From IMG/VR virus record IMGVR_UViG_3300028800_000087, positions 1 to 64,000 of that record: a stretch of 64,000 bases of DNA; one strand, 5' to 3'. This stretch comes from a virus. Shown here in pieces: positions 32,646 through 41,024 of the stretch. The notes under the pieces were generated by a model that was not told the origin of the DNA, did no database searches, and was given only the letters and a program-made list of their open reading frames with translations. The number at the start of each line of letters is the position of its first letter. Position 1 is the stretch's first letter. Both the position numbers and the translations under genes were made by a program.

Positions 32646-34627
32646 GCGATGGCGCGCTCATCACGAAGTATCGTCCCGCAGAGTGGGATGAGGTTGTTGG
32701 CAATGGGCGCGCGATCGACCATCTGCGCCGCGCCCTTGCCGCCGCAAGCAGCATGCCGCATTCGTTTCTGTTTACCGGGCCATCTGGGACCGGCAAGACA
32801 ACGCTCGCGCGCATCATCGGCAAGGAGCTGAAGGCGGACATCGTTGAGATCGATGCGGCCAGCAATGCAGGCGTTGCCGATGCCCGACAGATCGTTGAGT
32901 TCGGCGAGCATGCATCCCTACATGGCGATGGCAAGCGGCTGATCATCATCGATGAATGTTTTGCTGCCGGCAGTTTAGTGGATACCCCAAAAGGTGCGGT
33001 TCCAATAGAACAGCTACAAAAAGGGGACGCAATCCTTGGCGCTCAAGGCGAAGCAAACATTGGGAAAATTATCAAAACGCGCGTCGAGTTGTCACGCATT
33101 GTCCAGTTGCGCTTGGCAACTGGACAGACTATAGTTTGCTCCGAAGACCATCCTTTTCTTACGCCCCAAGGATGGATAGAGGCAAAAAATGTCCAATCAA
33201 TATCAACACTTCGAGCCCAGCTATCAACACCAGTGCTGCAAATGTGGGATAGCATTTATGAGCAACGGCGGTGGTTCCCGATGCTGTCAAACTTGCTCAC
33301 GCAAGACTTGCCCGGTTTGCGGCGGGGGATATTGGAGTCGGGCAAACACCTGTTCCCGGATATGCGGCAACAAGATCGCGGCCAACAAACGAACTGGCCC
33401 GCGACCCGAGGACTGGAAACAATCAATGCGGGTAGCGCAACAGAAGCGAGCGGCCAGCCCGAGGGGCAAAGAGTTAGCAGCTATGCATTCCGCGCGCATG
33501 ACGCAAAACAATCCAATGCGCTTCCAAGCTGTTATACAAAAGATGATGGAAACCAAAAGCGCCAATGGAACATTGCGGCCCGTCAAACCCTGGCAAGGGG
33601 GCAACGGGCGAGGACCGACCACCCAACAAGCTGCGATCCAAGCGGCGTTCCCGGGCAGCATTATGGAACTTGCTATTCGCACCGCGATGTTGGGTCCTCG
33701 CAAAACAACAGGATATCCCCATGCTTACAAAGCAGACATAGCCTTTCCGGATATCAAGCTTGCGATCGAGATAGACGGGAGCACTCATCGATCAGCGGAA
33801 GGCCGCGTCCTCGATCAAAAGAAGGACCAATGTCTTCAACAATTAGGGTGGAGAGTGTTGCGCATCTCCAACCGGCAGATATCCAGAGACTTCGACAAAG
33901 CGGTCAAACGCATCAAATCGGTGATAAGGAGTATGCGGACTTCTATGATCTTACAATCGACGGGCACCCATCCTTCTCAATCGAAGGATGCATAGTTCAT
34001 AACTGCCATACCCTATCAAAGCCGGCATGGCAGGCGTTGCTCAAGATACTCGAGGAACCGCCCCGCCATCTGTTCTTTGCGCTATGCACAACCGAGCTGG
34101 ACAAGATCATCGAGACGGTCCGACAGCGCTGCTATCACTGCATCCTCAAGCCAGTCAGCCGCGAGGATACCCAAGACCTACTAGACGCAATCATTGCTGC
34201 TGAGCATATGCAGGTCAAGCCCGATGTGATGCAGATGATTGTGCAGGAATGCAACGGGTCACCGCGCAAGGCCATTTCCTTGTTACAGGTCGCGCATGAT
34301 GCGCCCAACAAGGCCGAGGCGCAGCGCATCATCAGCTTACAGGATGCATCCGACCCGCTGAAGGAACTGTTGCAGCTCTTTGTATCAGGCCGCAAGACAT
34401 GGCCATTGGTCCGCGATCTGCTGCTCAAGATCAAGGAGCAGGACAGCTTCGAGGACTCGGTCATGCAGGCCGGCGGGTATATGGCTGCGGTCCTGATCAA
34501 CCAGGAGGACGAGAAGCGGGCGCGCATGGTCTGGCAGTTGTTGGATGCGCTGTTATTCCCGGTGACAACCTTTGACCGCAAGCAGCAGTTCATCGCCGCT
34601 GTTGGTCGCATGATGTGGGGAGGCTAA
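32642..34627 (+). CDS. Clamp loader ATPase (DnaX/gp44-like) interrupted by an intein
   Basis: The open frame has 661 codons. Residues 1-105 are the clamp-loader start: TKYRPAEWDEVVG, Walker A GPSGTGKTTLARI, and Walker B LIIIDE. The intein is residues 106-454. The C-extein resumes exactly at CHTLSKPAWQALLKILEEPP, restoring the DECHTLS box, then LFFALCTTELDKIIETVRQRC and a lid and collar region. The mature protein would have 312 residues, a normal loader size. It loads the clamp at primer ends. ATGA overlap with the gene before. Confidence 0.9.
   Translation: MSDGALITKYRPAEWDEVVGNGRAIDHLRRALAAASSMPHSFLFTGPSGTGKTTLARIIGKELKADIVEIDAASNAGVADARQIVEFGEHASLHGDGKRLIIIDECFAAGSLVDTPKGAVPIEQLQKGDAILGAQGEANIGKIIKTRVELSRIVQLRLATGQTIVCSEDHPFLTPQGWIEAKNVQSISTLRAQLSTPVLQMWDSIYEQRRWFPMLSNLLTQDLPGLRRGILESGKHLFPDMRQQDRGQQTNWPATRGLETINAGSATEASGQPEGQRVSSYAFRAHDAKQSNALPSCYTKDDGNQKRQWNIAARQTLARGQRARTDHPTSCDPSGVPGQHYGTCYSHRDVGSSQNNRISPCLQSRHSLSGYQACDRDRREHSSISGRPRPRSKEGPMSSTIRVESVAHLQPADIQRLRQSGQTHQIGDKEYADFYDLTIDGHPSFSIEGCIVHNCHTLSKPAWQALLKILEEPPRHLFFALCTTELDKIIETVRQRCYHCILKPVSREDTQDLLDAIIAAEHMQVKPDVMQMIVQECNGSPRKAISLLQVAHDAPNKAEAQRIISLQDASDPLKELLQLFVSGRKTWPLVRDLLLKIKEQDSFEDSVMQAGGYMAAVLINQEDEKRARMVWQLLDALLFPVTTFDRKQQFIAAVGRMMWGG
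32957..34003 (+). other. Intein, 349 residues, inserted in Walker B of clamp loader
   Basis: The N-terminal block starts with Cys1 (CFAAGSLVDTPKGAVPIEQL, then QKGD) and continues to block B TIVCSEDHPFLTPQGW, with the TxxH-like His. The C-terminal block reads FYDLTIDGHPSFSIEGCIVHN, split over two blocks, ending HN before Cys+1 at 34004. All splicing residues look intact. The middle 200 codons in this frame are Ser/Arg/Gln-rich with no fold, because that DNA encodes an endonuclease in another frame. This is unlike ordinary inteins, where the endonuclease is fused in frame. Confidence 0.92.
33189..33995 (+). CDS. Out-of-frame homing endonuclease inside the intein (zinc fingers + Vsr/EDxHD-like)
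   Basis: The protein has 268 residues, read in +1 relative to the clamp-loader frame and wholly inside the intein. It begins at ATG 33189, 7 bases after AGAGG. Residues 16-60 hold CCKCG, CCQTC, CPVCG and CSRIC, i.e. one or two zinc fingers. Residues 155-235 are a Vsr/DUF559-like nuclease: E160, D183 in KADIAF, E194-x-D196 in LAIEIDGSTH, H200, then D209/K211/D213 and LGWRVLRISNRQI. This is the pattern of EDxHD homing endonucleases of phages. It ends 8 bases before the splice junction. Confidence 0.85.
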   Translation: MSNQYQHFEPSYQHQCCKCGIAFMSNGGGSRCCQTCSRKTCPVCGGGYWSRANTCSRICGNKIAANKRTGPRPEDWKQSMRVAQQKRAASPRGKELAAMHSARMTQNNPMRFQAVIQKMMETKSANGTLRPVKPWQGGNGRGPTTQQAAIQAAFPGSIMELAIRTAMLGPRKTTGYPHAYKADIAFPDIKLAIEIDGSTHRSAEGRVLDQKKDQCLQQLGWRVLRISNRQISRDFDKAVKRIKSVIRSMRTSMILQSTGTHPSQSKDA

Positions 34628-34628
34628 G

Positions 34629-35165
34629 TTGCCCATTTATATCTTTCACGAAGAAGACTATGTCCGGCTGCGCGATGGCCTCAAGAAAGGCATCGATGAG
34701 CTGCGGCTGGATGATGAGCTATTGCGACAACCGGCATCCATGCAGGAGGTCGCGGAACACTGCGCGGGCGCGGTCAGGGATCGCGACATCTGCAAGCATG
34801 ACCTGATCCTTGCGGAAGCGGAGGAGGCCAACAAACTCCGCCGGCTGACCGATGATAACGATAAGCCATTCTCGGAAGCCAGGGTCAACCGGGAACTGCC
34901 GTTGACCAAGTCAGTCCAGAAGGCAACCGCCGTCATGGAGGATGCAGAGCATAGCGTCCGCATCTGGTCAGCGCTTACCGGCGCTTACAGCGACCTGGGC
35001 AGCGCTATCAGGCGCATCGCGGACCTAACGACCGCCGGCTATCTGACGCCGTCCAGCGCCATGCGTGACCGGCGCGATGATATCAACGAGCTGCGCCAAC
35101 AGATGAAGGAAAAGGAGGACCCCGATCCCCCCCTCAAGCAACGGGGCAGCCGTCGCAATGGATAG
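34629..35165 (+). CDS. Coiled-coil hypothetical protein
   Basis: The protein has 178 residues starting at TTG 34629 after GGGAGG. Strongly helical and charged (YVRLRDGLKKGIDELRLDDEL, LILAEAEEANKLRRL, RRDDINELRQQMKEKED). Contains one Cys in EHCAGAV. It lies between the clamp loader and SSB, so a replication or recombination accessory is plausible. No family recognised. Confidence 0.65.
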   Translation: MPIYIFHEEDYVRLRDGLKKGIDELRLDDELLRQPASMQEVAEHCAGAVRDRDICKHDLILAEAEEANKLRRLTDDNDKPFSEARVNRELPLTKSVQKATAVMEDAEHSVRIWSALTGAYSDLGSAIRRIADLTTAGYLTPSSAMRDRRDDINELRQQMKEKEDPDPPLKQRGSRRNG

Positions 35166-35325
35166 TGCGCTCTCAGTTTTGAGCAGCGCTATCAGGCTGG
35201 GTCTGGGGGGTCTGGCCGCAATCCTACTGGCGCTTCTATTGGTATATGCAGTCGTGCGCGTCGCGGGCGCTGCATGGAAGCGCAGCGTTGACCGCGACAA
35301 TAACCCAAGGAGTGGAAATGGCTAA
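35158..35325 (+). CDS. 55-residue membrane peptide
   Basis: The ATG at 35158 lies inside the end of the preceding gene and the stop overlaps the SSB start by 8 bp. It encodes MDSALSVLSSAIRLGLGGLA followed by AILLALLLVYAVVRVAG and a basic tail, a single membrane segment. Function unknown. Confidence 0.5.
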   Translation: MDSALSVLSSAIRLGLGGLAAILLALLLVYAVVRVAGAAWKRSVDRDNNPRSGNG

Positions 35326-36619
35326 AGGGCGTTTTGAATATCGCGAGCGCGATGACAAGGACTGGGAGGATCGCGCCAATAATCAGGGGGCCGGTTTTAC
35401 CAGCTTCATGAGCAATGAGTTCCGGACCTATAGCCCGCAGAAGGGCGATAACTGGGTCCGCTTCATGCCGCCGACGTGGGAGGATGCGCGGCACTTCGGC
35501 CTGGATATCTTTGTCCATTACGGCATCGGCCCTGATCGCGGCGCAGTGCTTTGCCTTGCCAAGATGGGCGAGGAGGCAGAGAAGCGCGGCTTCGGCAACC
35601 GTTGTCCGATCTGCGAGGCCAGGACCAAGGCCAACCGGGCAGGGGATGAGGAGCTTGAGAAAGAACTCAAGTGGAATTACCGCGTCCTTTGCTGGGTTGT
35701 CGATATGAAGGATGAGGAACGCGGCCCGCTGCTCTGGTCCATGCCGCCCAGCCTGGACAAGAACTTCACAAAGCTGGCCAAGGACCGGCGATCTGGCCGG
35801 CTGCTGGTCATTGATCATCCCTGGGACGGTTACAACGTCAGCTTTGATCGGTCAGGGGAACGGGATAGGACGCGCTATGAAGGGGAGCGCATCGACCGCG
35901 ACCCATCCAGCGTCAATGAGGCCGACATGGAATTTGTCGAGGATCATCCGTTGCCGGAGGTCCTGGTCTGGCGGGACTATGATGCGGTCAAGAAAATCTT
36001 CGACGGTGGGGTGCCACAAGATGATGACGATAAAGATGCGCGGTCAGGAGGTGGTCGGCGCGATGCGCGTTCTCGCGATGATACTGATCGGGATCGCGGT
36101 TCCACTCGCGCTCGTGATAGCGGTGGTCGGGATGATGCTCGCTCTCGTGATGATGATGCTCGCAATCCCCGTGATCGCGATCGTACAACTCGCGATCGGG
36201 GTGGTGACGCTGACAGCCGGGACCGCGGTTCTGCTGATCGCCAGGGCGGTGACCGCGATCGGGGCGAGGATAGGTCGCGGGATCGGGAGGAAGCCCCCAG
36301 GGACCGCGCCAGCGGCCGGGACAGGGGCGATGATCGGGACCGGGAGACCCGGCGCGGTCGTGACGATGATCGGGAGGAGGCCAAGCCCAAGGAAGAGCCC
36401 TTGAAGCAACGGGGGGCCAGGGCGCGGGCAGCTGAGGAAGATAAGGCCAAGGATGAGCCGCCACCGCCCAATGATGATGATGCACGCGCCGGTCCGGCTG
36501 ATGATGATCGCGGCCGGGATCGGGACAGGGGCCGAGATCGCGATGATACCCGCGACAGCGCCCGGTCGACATCCGCCAATCTCCGCGAGCGGTTCGGTAA
36601 CCGCAACCGGGACCGCTAA
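35318..36619 (+). CDS. gp32-like single-stranded DNA-binding protein with long Arg/Asp tail
   Basis: The protein has 433 residues from ATG 35318 after AAGGAG; the longer frame upstream is not used. Residues 1-230 fit T4 gp32: FRTYSPQKGDNWVRFMPP, and zinc ligands H67, C79, C96, C99, spaced like gp32 (H-x12-C-x9-C-x2-C). Residues 230-433 are almost only Arg, Asp, Gly, Ser and Glu (many RDRD and DRGRD units), a polyampholyte in place of gp32's short acidic tail. It coats ssDNA and should recruit partners through the tail. Confidence 0.8.
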   Translation: MAKGRFEYRERDDKDWEDRANNQGAGFTSFMSNEFRTYSPQKGDNWVRFMPPTWEDARHFGLDIFVHYGIGPDRGAVLCLAKMGEEAEKRGFGNRCPICEARTKANRAGDEELEKELKWNYRVLCWVVDMKDEERGPLLWSMPPSLDKNFTKLAKDRRSGRLLVIDHPWDGYNVSFDRSGERDRTRYEGERIDRDPSSVNEADMEFVEDHPLPEVLVWRDYDAVKKIFDGGVPQDDDDKDARSGGGRRDARSRDDTDRDRGSTRARDSGGRDDARSRDDDARNPRDRDRTTRDRGGDADSRDRGSADRQGGDRDRGEDRSRDREEAPRDRASGRDRGDDRDRETRRGRDDDREEAKPKEEPLKQRGARARAAEEDKAKDEPPPPNDDDARAGPADDDRGRDRDRGRDRDDTRDSARSTSANLRERFGNRNRDR

Positions 36620-36641
36620 CCACTAAAGAAGGGTTGACCAG

Positions 36642-37643
36642 ATGCCACGCGCCAGATTTGTCGAGCCGGAAGCGCCTCCCGCAGTTGAGTTCATAACAAG
36701 CGGAAGCTTGTTACTGGACCTGATCTTGGGAGGCGGCTGGGCGGTCGGGCGCGTGGCAAACATTGTCGGGGATGCAAGCAGCGGTAAGACGCTGCTTGTC
36801 ATCGAGGCATGCGCCAACTTTGCCCAACGCTGGGCGCCGGGCAATATCCGTTACGCGGAGTCAGAAGCGGCGTTCGATGTCGCCTATGCCGAAAGCCTGG
36901 GGATGCCCAAAGGGATCAGGCTTAGCAGCGAGGAAGAAACCACAACGCTGCGGACCGTTGAGGATTGGCACAACGACCTGAAAGCCTTTCTCAAAGATGC
37001 CGATGAGGGGCCAAAGCTTTACGCGCTGGATAGCTTCGATGGGCTGTCCGATGCGGCGGAACTGGCGGCTGACTTTGGCGCGGCCAGCTATGGCACCGGT
37101 AAGGCGCGGGATAGCTCCAAGATGCTGCGCCTTGTCACCGCCGATGTCAGGGATGCGCAATGCGCCATGCTGGTCATATCGCAGACGCGGGAAAACATTG
37201 GGGTGACGTTTGGCGAGAAGAAGACCCGATCGGGCGGCAAGGCGCTGCGGTTCTATTGCAGTCAGGAGATATGGCTGGCAGAGACCGGCAAGATTTACAG
37301 GGAATGGGATAAGGTCAAGCGGCCGATTGGCGTTGAGGTGCTGGTCAACAATAAGAAGAACAAGATCAGCCTACCTTATCGGCGCGCGGAGATCAGCATC
37401 CTATTCGGCTATGGCGTCGATGATGAAACCAGCAACGCGCAATGGTTGCAGGATAACAACGGCAAACTGCCATTCAAAAACATCACCGAGACCAAGGCCG
37501 AGATTGCGCGGTTTCGCCGCAATCAGGACCGCGATGGGTTGCTTGATCTGGCGCGGGAACTGCGGGACAGCGTCAAACATCGTTGGGGCGATATCGAGGA
37601 TGCGATGCGCCCGACCATGCGCAAGTATCAGGCGGGGGGTTGA
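36642..37643 (+). CDS. RecA/UvsX-like recombinase
   Basis: The protein has 333 residues. Walker A is GDASSGKT (43-50) after FITSGSLLLDLILGGGWAVG. A RecA-type Glu is at YAESEAAFD, Walker B at KLYALDSFDGLSD, and an L2-like segment at VISQTRENIGVTFGEKKTRS. It catalyses strand exchange and fits with the SbcC/SbcD pair and SSB nearby. Shorter than RecA; the C-terminus ends in a helical domain (LARELRDSVKHRWGDIEDAM). Confidence 0.85.
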   Translation: MPRARFVEPEAPPAVEFITSGSLLLDLILGGGWAVGRVANIVGDASSGKTLLVIEACANFAQRWAPGNIRYAESEAAFDVAYAESLGMPKGIRLSSEEETTTLRTVEDWHNDLKAFLKDADEGPKLYALDSFDGLSDAAELAADFGAASYGTGKARDSSKMLRLVTADVRDAQCAMLVISQTRENIGVTFGEKKTRSGGKALRFYCSQEIWLAETGKIYREWDKVKRPIGVEVLVNNKKNKISLPYRRAEISILFGYGVDDETSNAQWLQDNNGKLPFKNITETKAEIARFRRNQDRDGLLDLARELRDSVKHRWGDIEDAMRPTMRKYQAGG

Positions 37644-37644
37644 G

Positions 37645-38208
37645 TTGCGCAGCGGCGGTGGGCACGCAAAGGGATCGGCCTGGGAGCGCGAGGTCGGCAA
37701 GCGGCTGTCCCTCTGGCTGACCAACAATCAGCGGCCGGATATCTTCAGCCGCAACGTCCTGTCGGGCGGCTCGTTTACCATCACAGCCCAGCAAGGCAAG
37801 ATGTCATCGCGCATGCCGGGCGATCTGATGGCGGCGCACCCGCTGGCCTTCAACTTCCTGTCCAAGTATTCAATCGAGTGCAAGCATCTGGCCAGCCTGG
37901 GGCTTGAACAGTTCATTTACGATAGCCGGGGCAGCTCCATCCTCTATCAGATCAATTCCCTGGCCGATGGTCAGGCGCAGGCAATCGGATGCCGTTACCT
38001 GCTGATCGCCAAGCAGAACCATAAGGCGCCGCTGCTGATGTGCGGCGCGCGGACCGGGCAGCTCATCATGGATTGCTTTACCCTGGCAGCCAACAACAGC
38101 CGGCGCGGGGTCATCATGCCGCGCCATCTGATCGTCAACCGTTGGTGGTTCATCATGGCGCTGGATGACTTCCTGCGTATAAACCCTGATGACTTCCTGA
38201 AGGTTTGA
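37645..38208 (+). CDS. Putative PD-(D/E)xK nuclease (resolvase-like)
   Basis: The protein has 187 residues if it starts at TTG 37645, directly after the recombinase stop. The frame extends further upstream but inside that gene. GSAWEREVGKRLSLWLT gives the N-terminal acidic helix, MPGDLMAAHPL the Asp, and SIECKHLASLGLEQF the ExK, the order of PD-(D/E)xK enzymes such as Holliday-junction resolvases. A GQAQAIGCRYLLIAK strand and a basic helix follow. Its role is probably cleaving recombination intermediates. Confidence 0.7.
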   Translation: MRSGGGHAKGSAWEREVGKRLSLWLTNNQRPDIFSRNVLSGGSFTITAQQGKMSSRMPGDLMAAHPLAFNFLSKYSIECKHLASLGLEQFIYDSRGSSILYQINSLADGQAQAIGCRYLLIAKQNHKAPLLMCGARTGQLIMDCFTLAANNSRRGVIMPRHLIVNRWWFIMALDDFLRINPDDFLKV

Positions 38209-38212
38209 CCCC

Positions 38213-39235
38213 ATGCCCATATTGACTGCCGACTGGCATCTGACCGATGCCCCAGAAGATGAATATCGCTGGCAGGTATTCGATCATCTGGCCAGACTGG
38301 TCAAGGATTACAACGATACCGAGGTTTGGGTTCTCGGGGACCTGACCGACCGCAAGGACAAGCATGGGCGCTTGCTGGTCAATCGGCTGGTGCAAGAGCT
38401 GGCCCAACTCCCGGCTTATGTTGAAATCCTAATGGGCAACCATGATATGCCCTTGGATGGGACGCCATTTTGGTCATTCCTCAACAAGATCAAGAATGTA
38501 GAATATCATCCAAAGCCCCGCGCGATCCGCAATGATGCGCTGATGCTGCCCTATAGCGCCAACCCCAAGGCAGATTGGGAGGGCATAGACTTCAAGCGTT
38601 ACAAATGCGTCCTGACGCATCAGACCTTTGCCGGCGCAACCGAGAACGGGCAGGAGTTTGGTACTGACAAGTTCGATGAGATCAGTTTCCCGCGCGGCGT
38701 CCAGTATTATGCCGGCGACATCCATACAACCCAGCGGGTCAAGCTTGGCAACGCGGGCGCCAGCCTGCTCTATGTTGGCGCTCCGCATGTCATCAAATAT
38801 GGTGACAGCTATCCGCCACAGATGGTGGTCATTGATGACCAGTATAAAGTAGTCAAGCAGGTCCCGATCCGGGGCATCCGCAAATGGATGATCCGGCTGG
38901 ATGATCTGGCAAACCTGGACGCTATTAAGGTTTACAAAGGGGATATGGCCAAGGTCATCTATAGCCTGCCGATTGATCAAATGGACCGCTGGGGCGCCAT
39001 GCAGGATCAAGTAACGGGCTGGGCGCGGCAGCATGGCGTTATCCTGGCATCCATCGAACCATCGATCCAGGCGACCAGCGTCCTCGGCGAGCGGCCGGAC
39101 TTTGAAACAATGACCTGGGTGCCGGGCGGGCCAACGGAAACCTTGCGGGACTTTGCAGCGGCGGAAGAGATCGATGGCGCCACGCTGGACCTGGGGCTTG
39201 CGATGATTGAGGAGGCGCGCGGTGCGACGGATTGA
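38213..39235 (+). CDS. SbcD/gp47-like metallophosphoesterase
   Basis: The protein has 340 residues. Motifs of Mre11/SbcD nucleases are visible: ADWHLTD (D.H), WVLGDLTDRKD (GD..D), EILMGNHDMPLDG (GNHD), and YYAGDIHTTQRV (G..H). Pairs with the SbcC-like ATPase downstream. Recombination, end processing and degradation of host DNA are the known roles. Overlaps the next start by 14 bp. Confidence 0.85.
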   Translation: MPILTADWHLTDAPEDEYRWQVFDHLARLVKDYNDTEVWVLGDLTDRKDKHGRLLVNRLVQELAQLPAYVEILMGNHDMPLDGTPFWSFLNKIKNVEYHPKPRAIRNDALMLPYSANPKADWEGIDFKRYKCVLTHQTFAGATENGQEFGTDKFDEISFPRGVQYYAGDIHTTQRVKLGNAGASLLYVGAPHVIKYGDSYPPQMVVIDDQYKVVKQVPIRGIRKWMIRLDDLANLDAIKVYKGDMAKVIYSLPIDQMDRWGAMQDQVTGWARQHGVILASIEPSIQATSVLGERPDFETMTWVPGGPTETLRDFAAAEEIDGATLDLGLAMIEEARGATD

Positions 39236-41021
39236 CCTTGCCCAAGTATCCATGCAGCGGTTCCGGTCGTTCCATGCGGCAACCATCGACCTATCCGTGG
39301 CGCCCGGCCTCAAGTTCATCGGGGGCGATAACAAGACCCAGCCGCGCCTGGGGGCCAATGGTGCCGGCAAGTCAACGCTGTGGGATGCGGCGGTCTTCGC
39401 GCTGACCGGGCGCAGCGTCAAGGGCCTGCGCGCGGCTGATCTTGTTACCTGGGGCGAGAAACAACCCCAGGCCGGCGCCTACCTGATGATCGATGATGAA
39501 CTGGTGGACGTCATTCGCCAAGGCTCCCCTGATCGCCTGACCTTGCAGGGCTTGCAGGTCGAGCAGGCAACCGTTGACCGCGCAATGGGGCTGACCCGGC
39601 TGCGCCTATTGCATGCCGTCATCTTTGGTCAGGGCGTCCCGCTGTTCATCGATCTATCGATGCCTGAGCGCGCCGCGCTGCTTGATGAGGTCTTGGACCT
39701 GCAAATATGGCTTGACCTGTCCGCCCATGCCGCGCGCAAGGAAAAGGATGCGCGGGCGGATATGGACAAGATCGACAACGACATCAGCTTTGCAGAAGGC
39801 AAACTGGCCGGCATGCCATCGGCTGACAATCTGCAAGCCAGGGCCGATGAATGGGATACCCAGCAGGATCAACGCGTTGAGCGCGCGATTGATGATGTAG
39901 AGAAAGAGGAAAAGCGCGCGGATGATTTAAGGCTCAAGGACAAGATGACAGAGGCTGCCTATGCAGCGACACCAAAGCTGGACCAGCGGCGCAAGGGCCT
40001 GGATCGCATGCGGGAAGACAAGGCGCGATTGGAAGCTGATTATCGCGCGCTATTCAAAGCCAGGACTGAGGCAGAACAAGTCCTGGCCTTCTATAAGAAG
40101 AACAAGGTCTGCCCAACCTGTCGGCAGAAGATTGATGCCAACAACATTGTTCAGCATGTCCGCAAACATGGGGCAGACCTGGACCGCATCCAAGCCGATC
40201 TTGCCTTGAGCAACAACAACACCGTGCGCCTGACCGAAAGCATCAACCGCGAGGAAAACGACTACAACAAGGAACTGCGCAAGGTTGAGTTCCTGCGCGA
40301 CAAATGGCAGCGCGAGAAAGCAGAAGCCGAGGCACAAGATCGGGTTATCCAGGGTGCGGCTGCCGTCGTTGAGCGGCTGGCTGATGAGCCCAATCCGTTC
40401 CTTGCTGACATTGAAAAGCTTGAGGCCGATCGCGCGGCGCTGACCAAGGCAATCCGCGCCTTGCACAGCCAGAAGCGCCGCGCCGGCAGTGCGGTCCTGC
40501 AATATGAATTCTGGGTGGCAGCCTATAAGCGCGTCCGGCTATTTGAGGTCCGCCGCGTCCTACAACAGTTAGAGATAGAGTCAGCTGCCGCTGCGCTATC
40601 GCTGGGCTTGGTTGGCTGGCGCATTGAGTTTGCGACTGAGACTGAGACCAAGTCGGGGACGTTGCGGCCTGGGGTGCAGATCATCGTTCATAGCCCGCAG
40701 GCGTCCGCAATCTGGGAGGCATGGTCGGGTGGGGAGGCGCAGCGGATCAAGCTGGCGGTCGCGATCGGCATGTCAAACATGATCCAGCGCGCGGCGGGGG
40801 TCCAGTTTGGGTTTGAGGTCTGGGATGAGCCGACCGCTTGGCTCTCCGACCTGGGTATAGAGGACCTGTTGACCATGCTTAAACATCGCGCCGATATCAC
40901 CCAGAAGTCCATCTGGGTCTGCGATCACCGGGCGCTGGCGCATGGGGCGTTCGATGAGGTCTGGATTGTCAGCAAGACGGAACAAGGATCAGCGATGGCG
41001 CTGGTCAGCAAAGCGGAGTAG
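39222..41021 (+). CDS. SbcC/gp46-like ATPase with zinc hook
   Basis: The protein has 599 residues from GTG 39222, chosen for the GAGGAGG site 8 bases upstream; an upstream start at 39207 lacks one. P-loop GANGAGKS (44-51), long coiled coils in the middle with the hook CPTCRQKI near residue 297, ABC signature WSGGEAQRIKLAVAIGMSN, and Walker B FEVWDEPTAWLS. It forms the Rad50-like partner of the SbcD homologue. Short for a SbcC, as in phage gp46. Confidence 0.85.
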   Translation: MRRIDLAQVSMQRFRSFHAATIDLSVAPGLKFIGGDNKTQPRLGANGAGKSTLWDAAVFALTGRSVKGLRAADLVTWGEKQPQAGAYLMIDDELVDVIRQGSPDRLTLQGLQVEQATVDRAMGLTRLRLLHAVIFGQGVPLFIDLSMPERAALLDEVLDLQIWLDLSAHAARKEKDARADMDKIDNDISFAEGKLAGMPSADNLQARADEWDTQQDQRVERAIDDVEKEEKRADDLRLKDKMTEAAYAATPKLDQRRKGLDRMREDKARLEADYRALFKARTEAEQVLAFYKKNKVCPTCRQKIDANNIVQHVRKHGADLDRIQADLALSNNNTVRLTESINREENDYNKELRKVEFLRDKWQREKAEAEAQDRVIQGAAAVVERLADEPNPFLADIEKLEADRAALTKAIRALHSQKRRAGSAVLQYEFWVAAYKRVRLFEVRRVLQQLEIESAAAALSLGLVGWRIEFATETETKSGTLRPGVQIIVHSPQASAIWEAWSGGEAQRIKLAVAIGMSNMIQRAAGVQFGFEVWDEPTAWLSDLGIEDLLTMLKHRADITQKSIWVCDHRALAHGAFDEVWIVSKTEQGSAMALVSKAE

Positions 41022-41024
41022 CAG

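Noticed and set aside
36060-36404. Hydrophobic, membrane-like frame overlapping the SSB tail
   Set aside because: Alternating CGC and GAT codons of the Arg/Asp tail give Ala/Ile/Val in the +1 frame, so the hydrophobicity is a by-product of the repeat.
35977-36623. Long Ser/Arg and His/Pro-rich minus-strand frames
   Set aside because: Antisense shadows of the same repetitive tail; no start signals.
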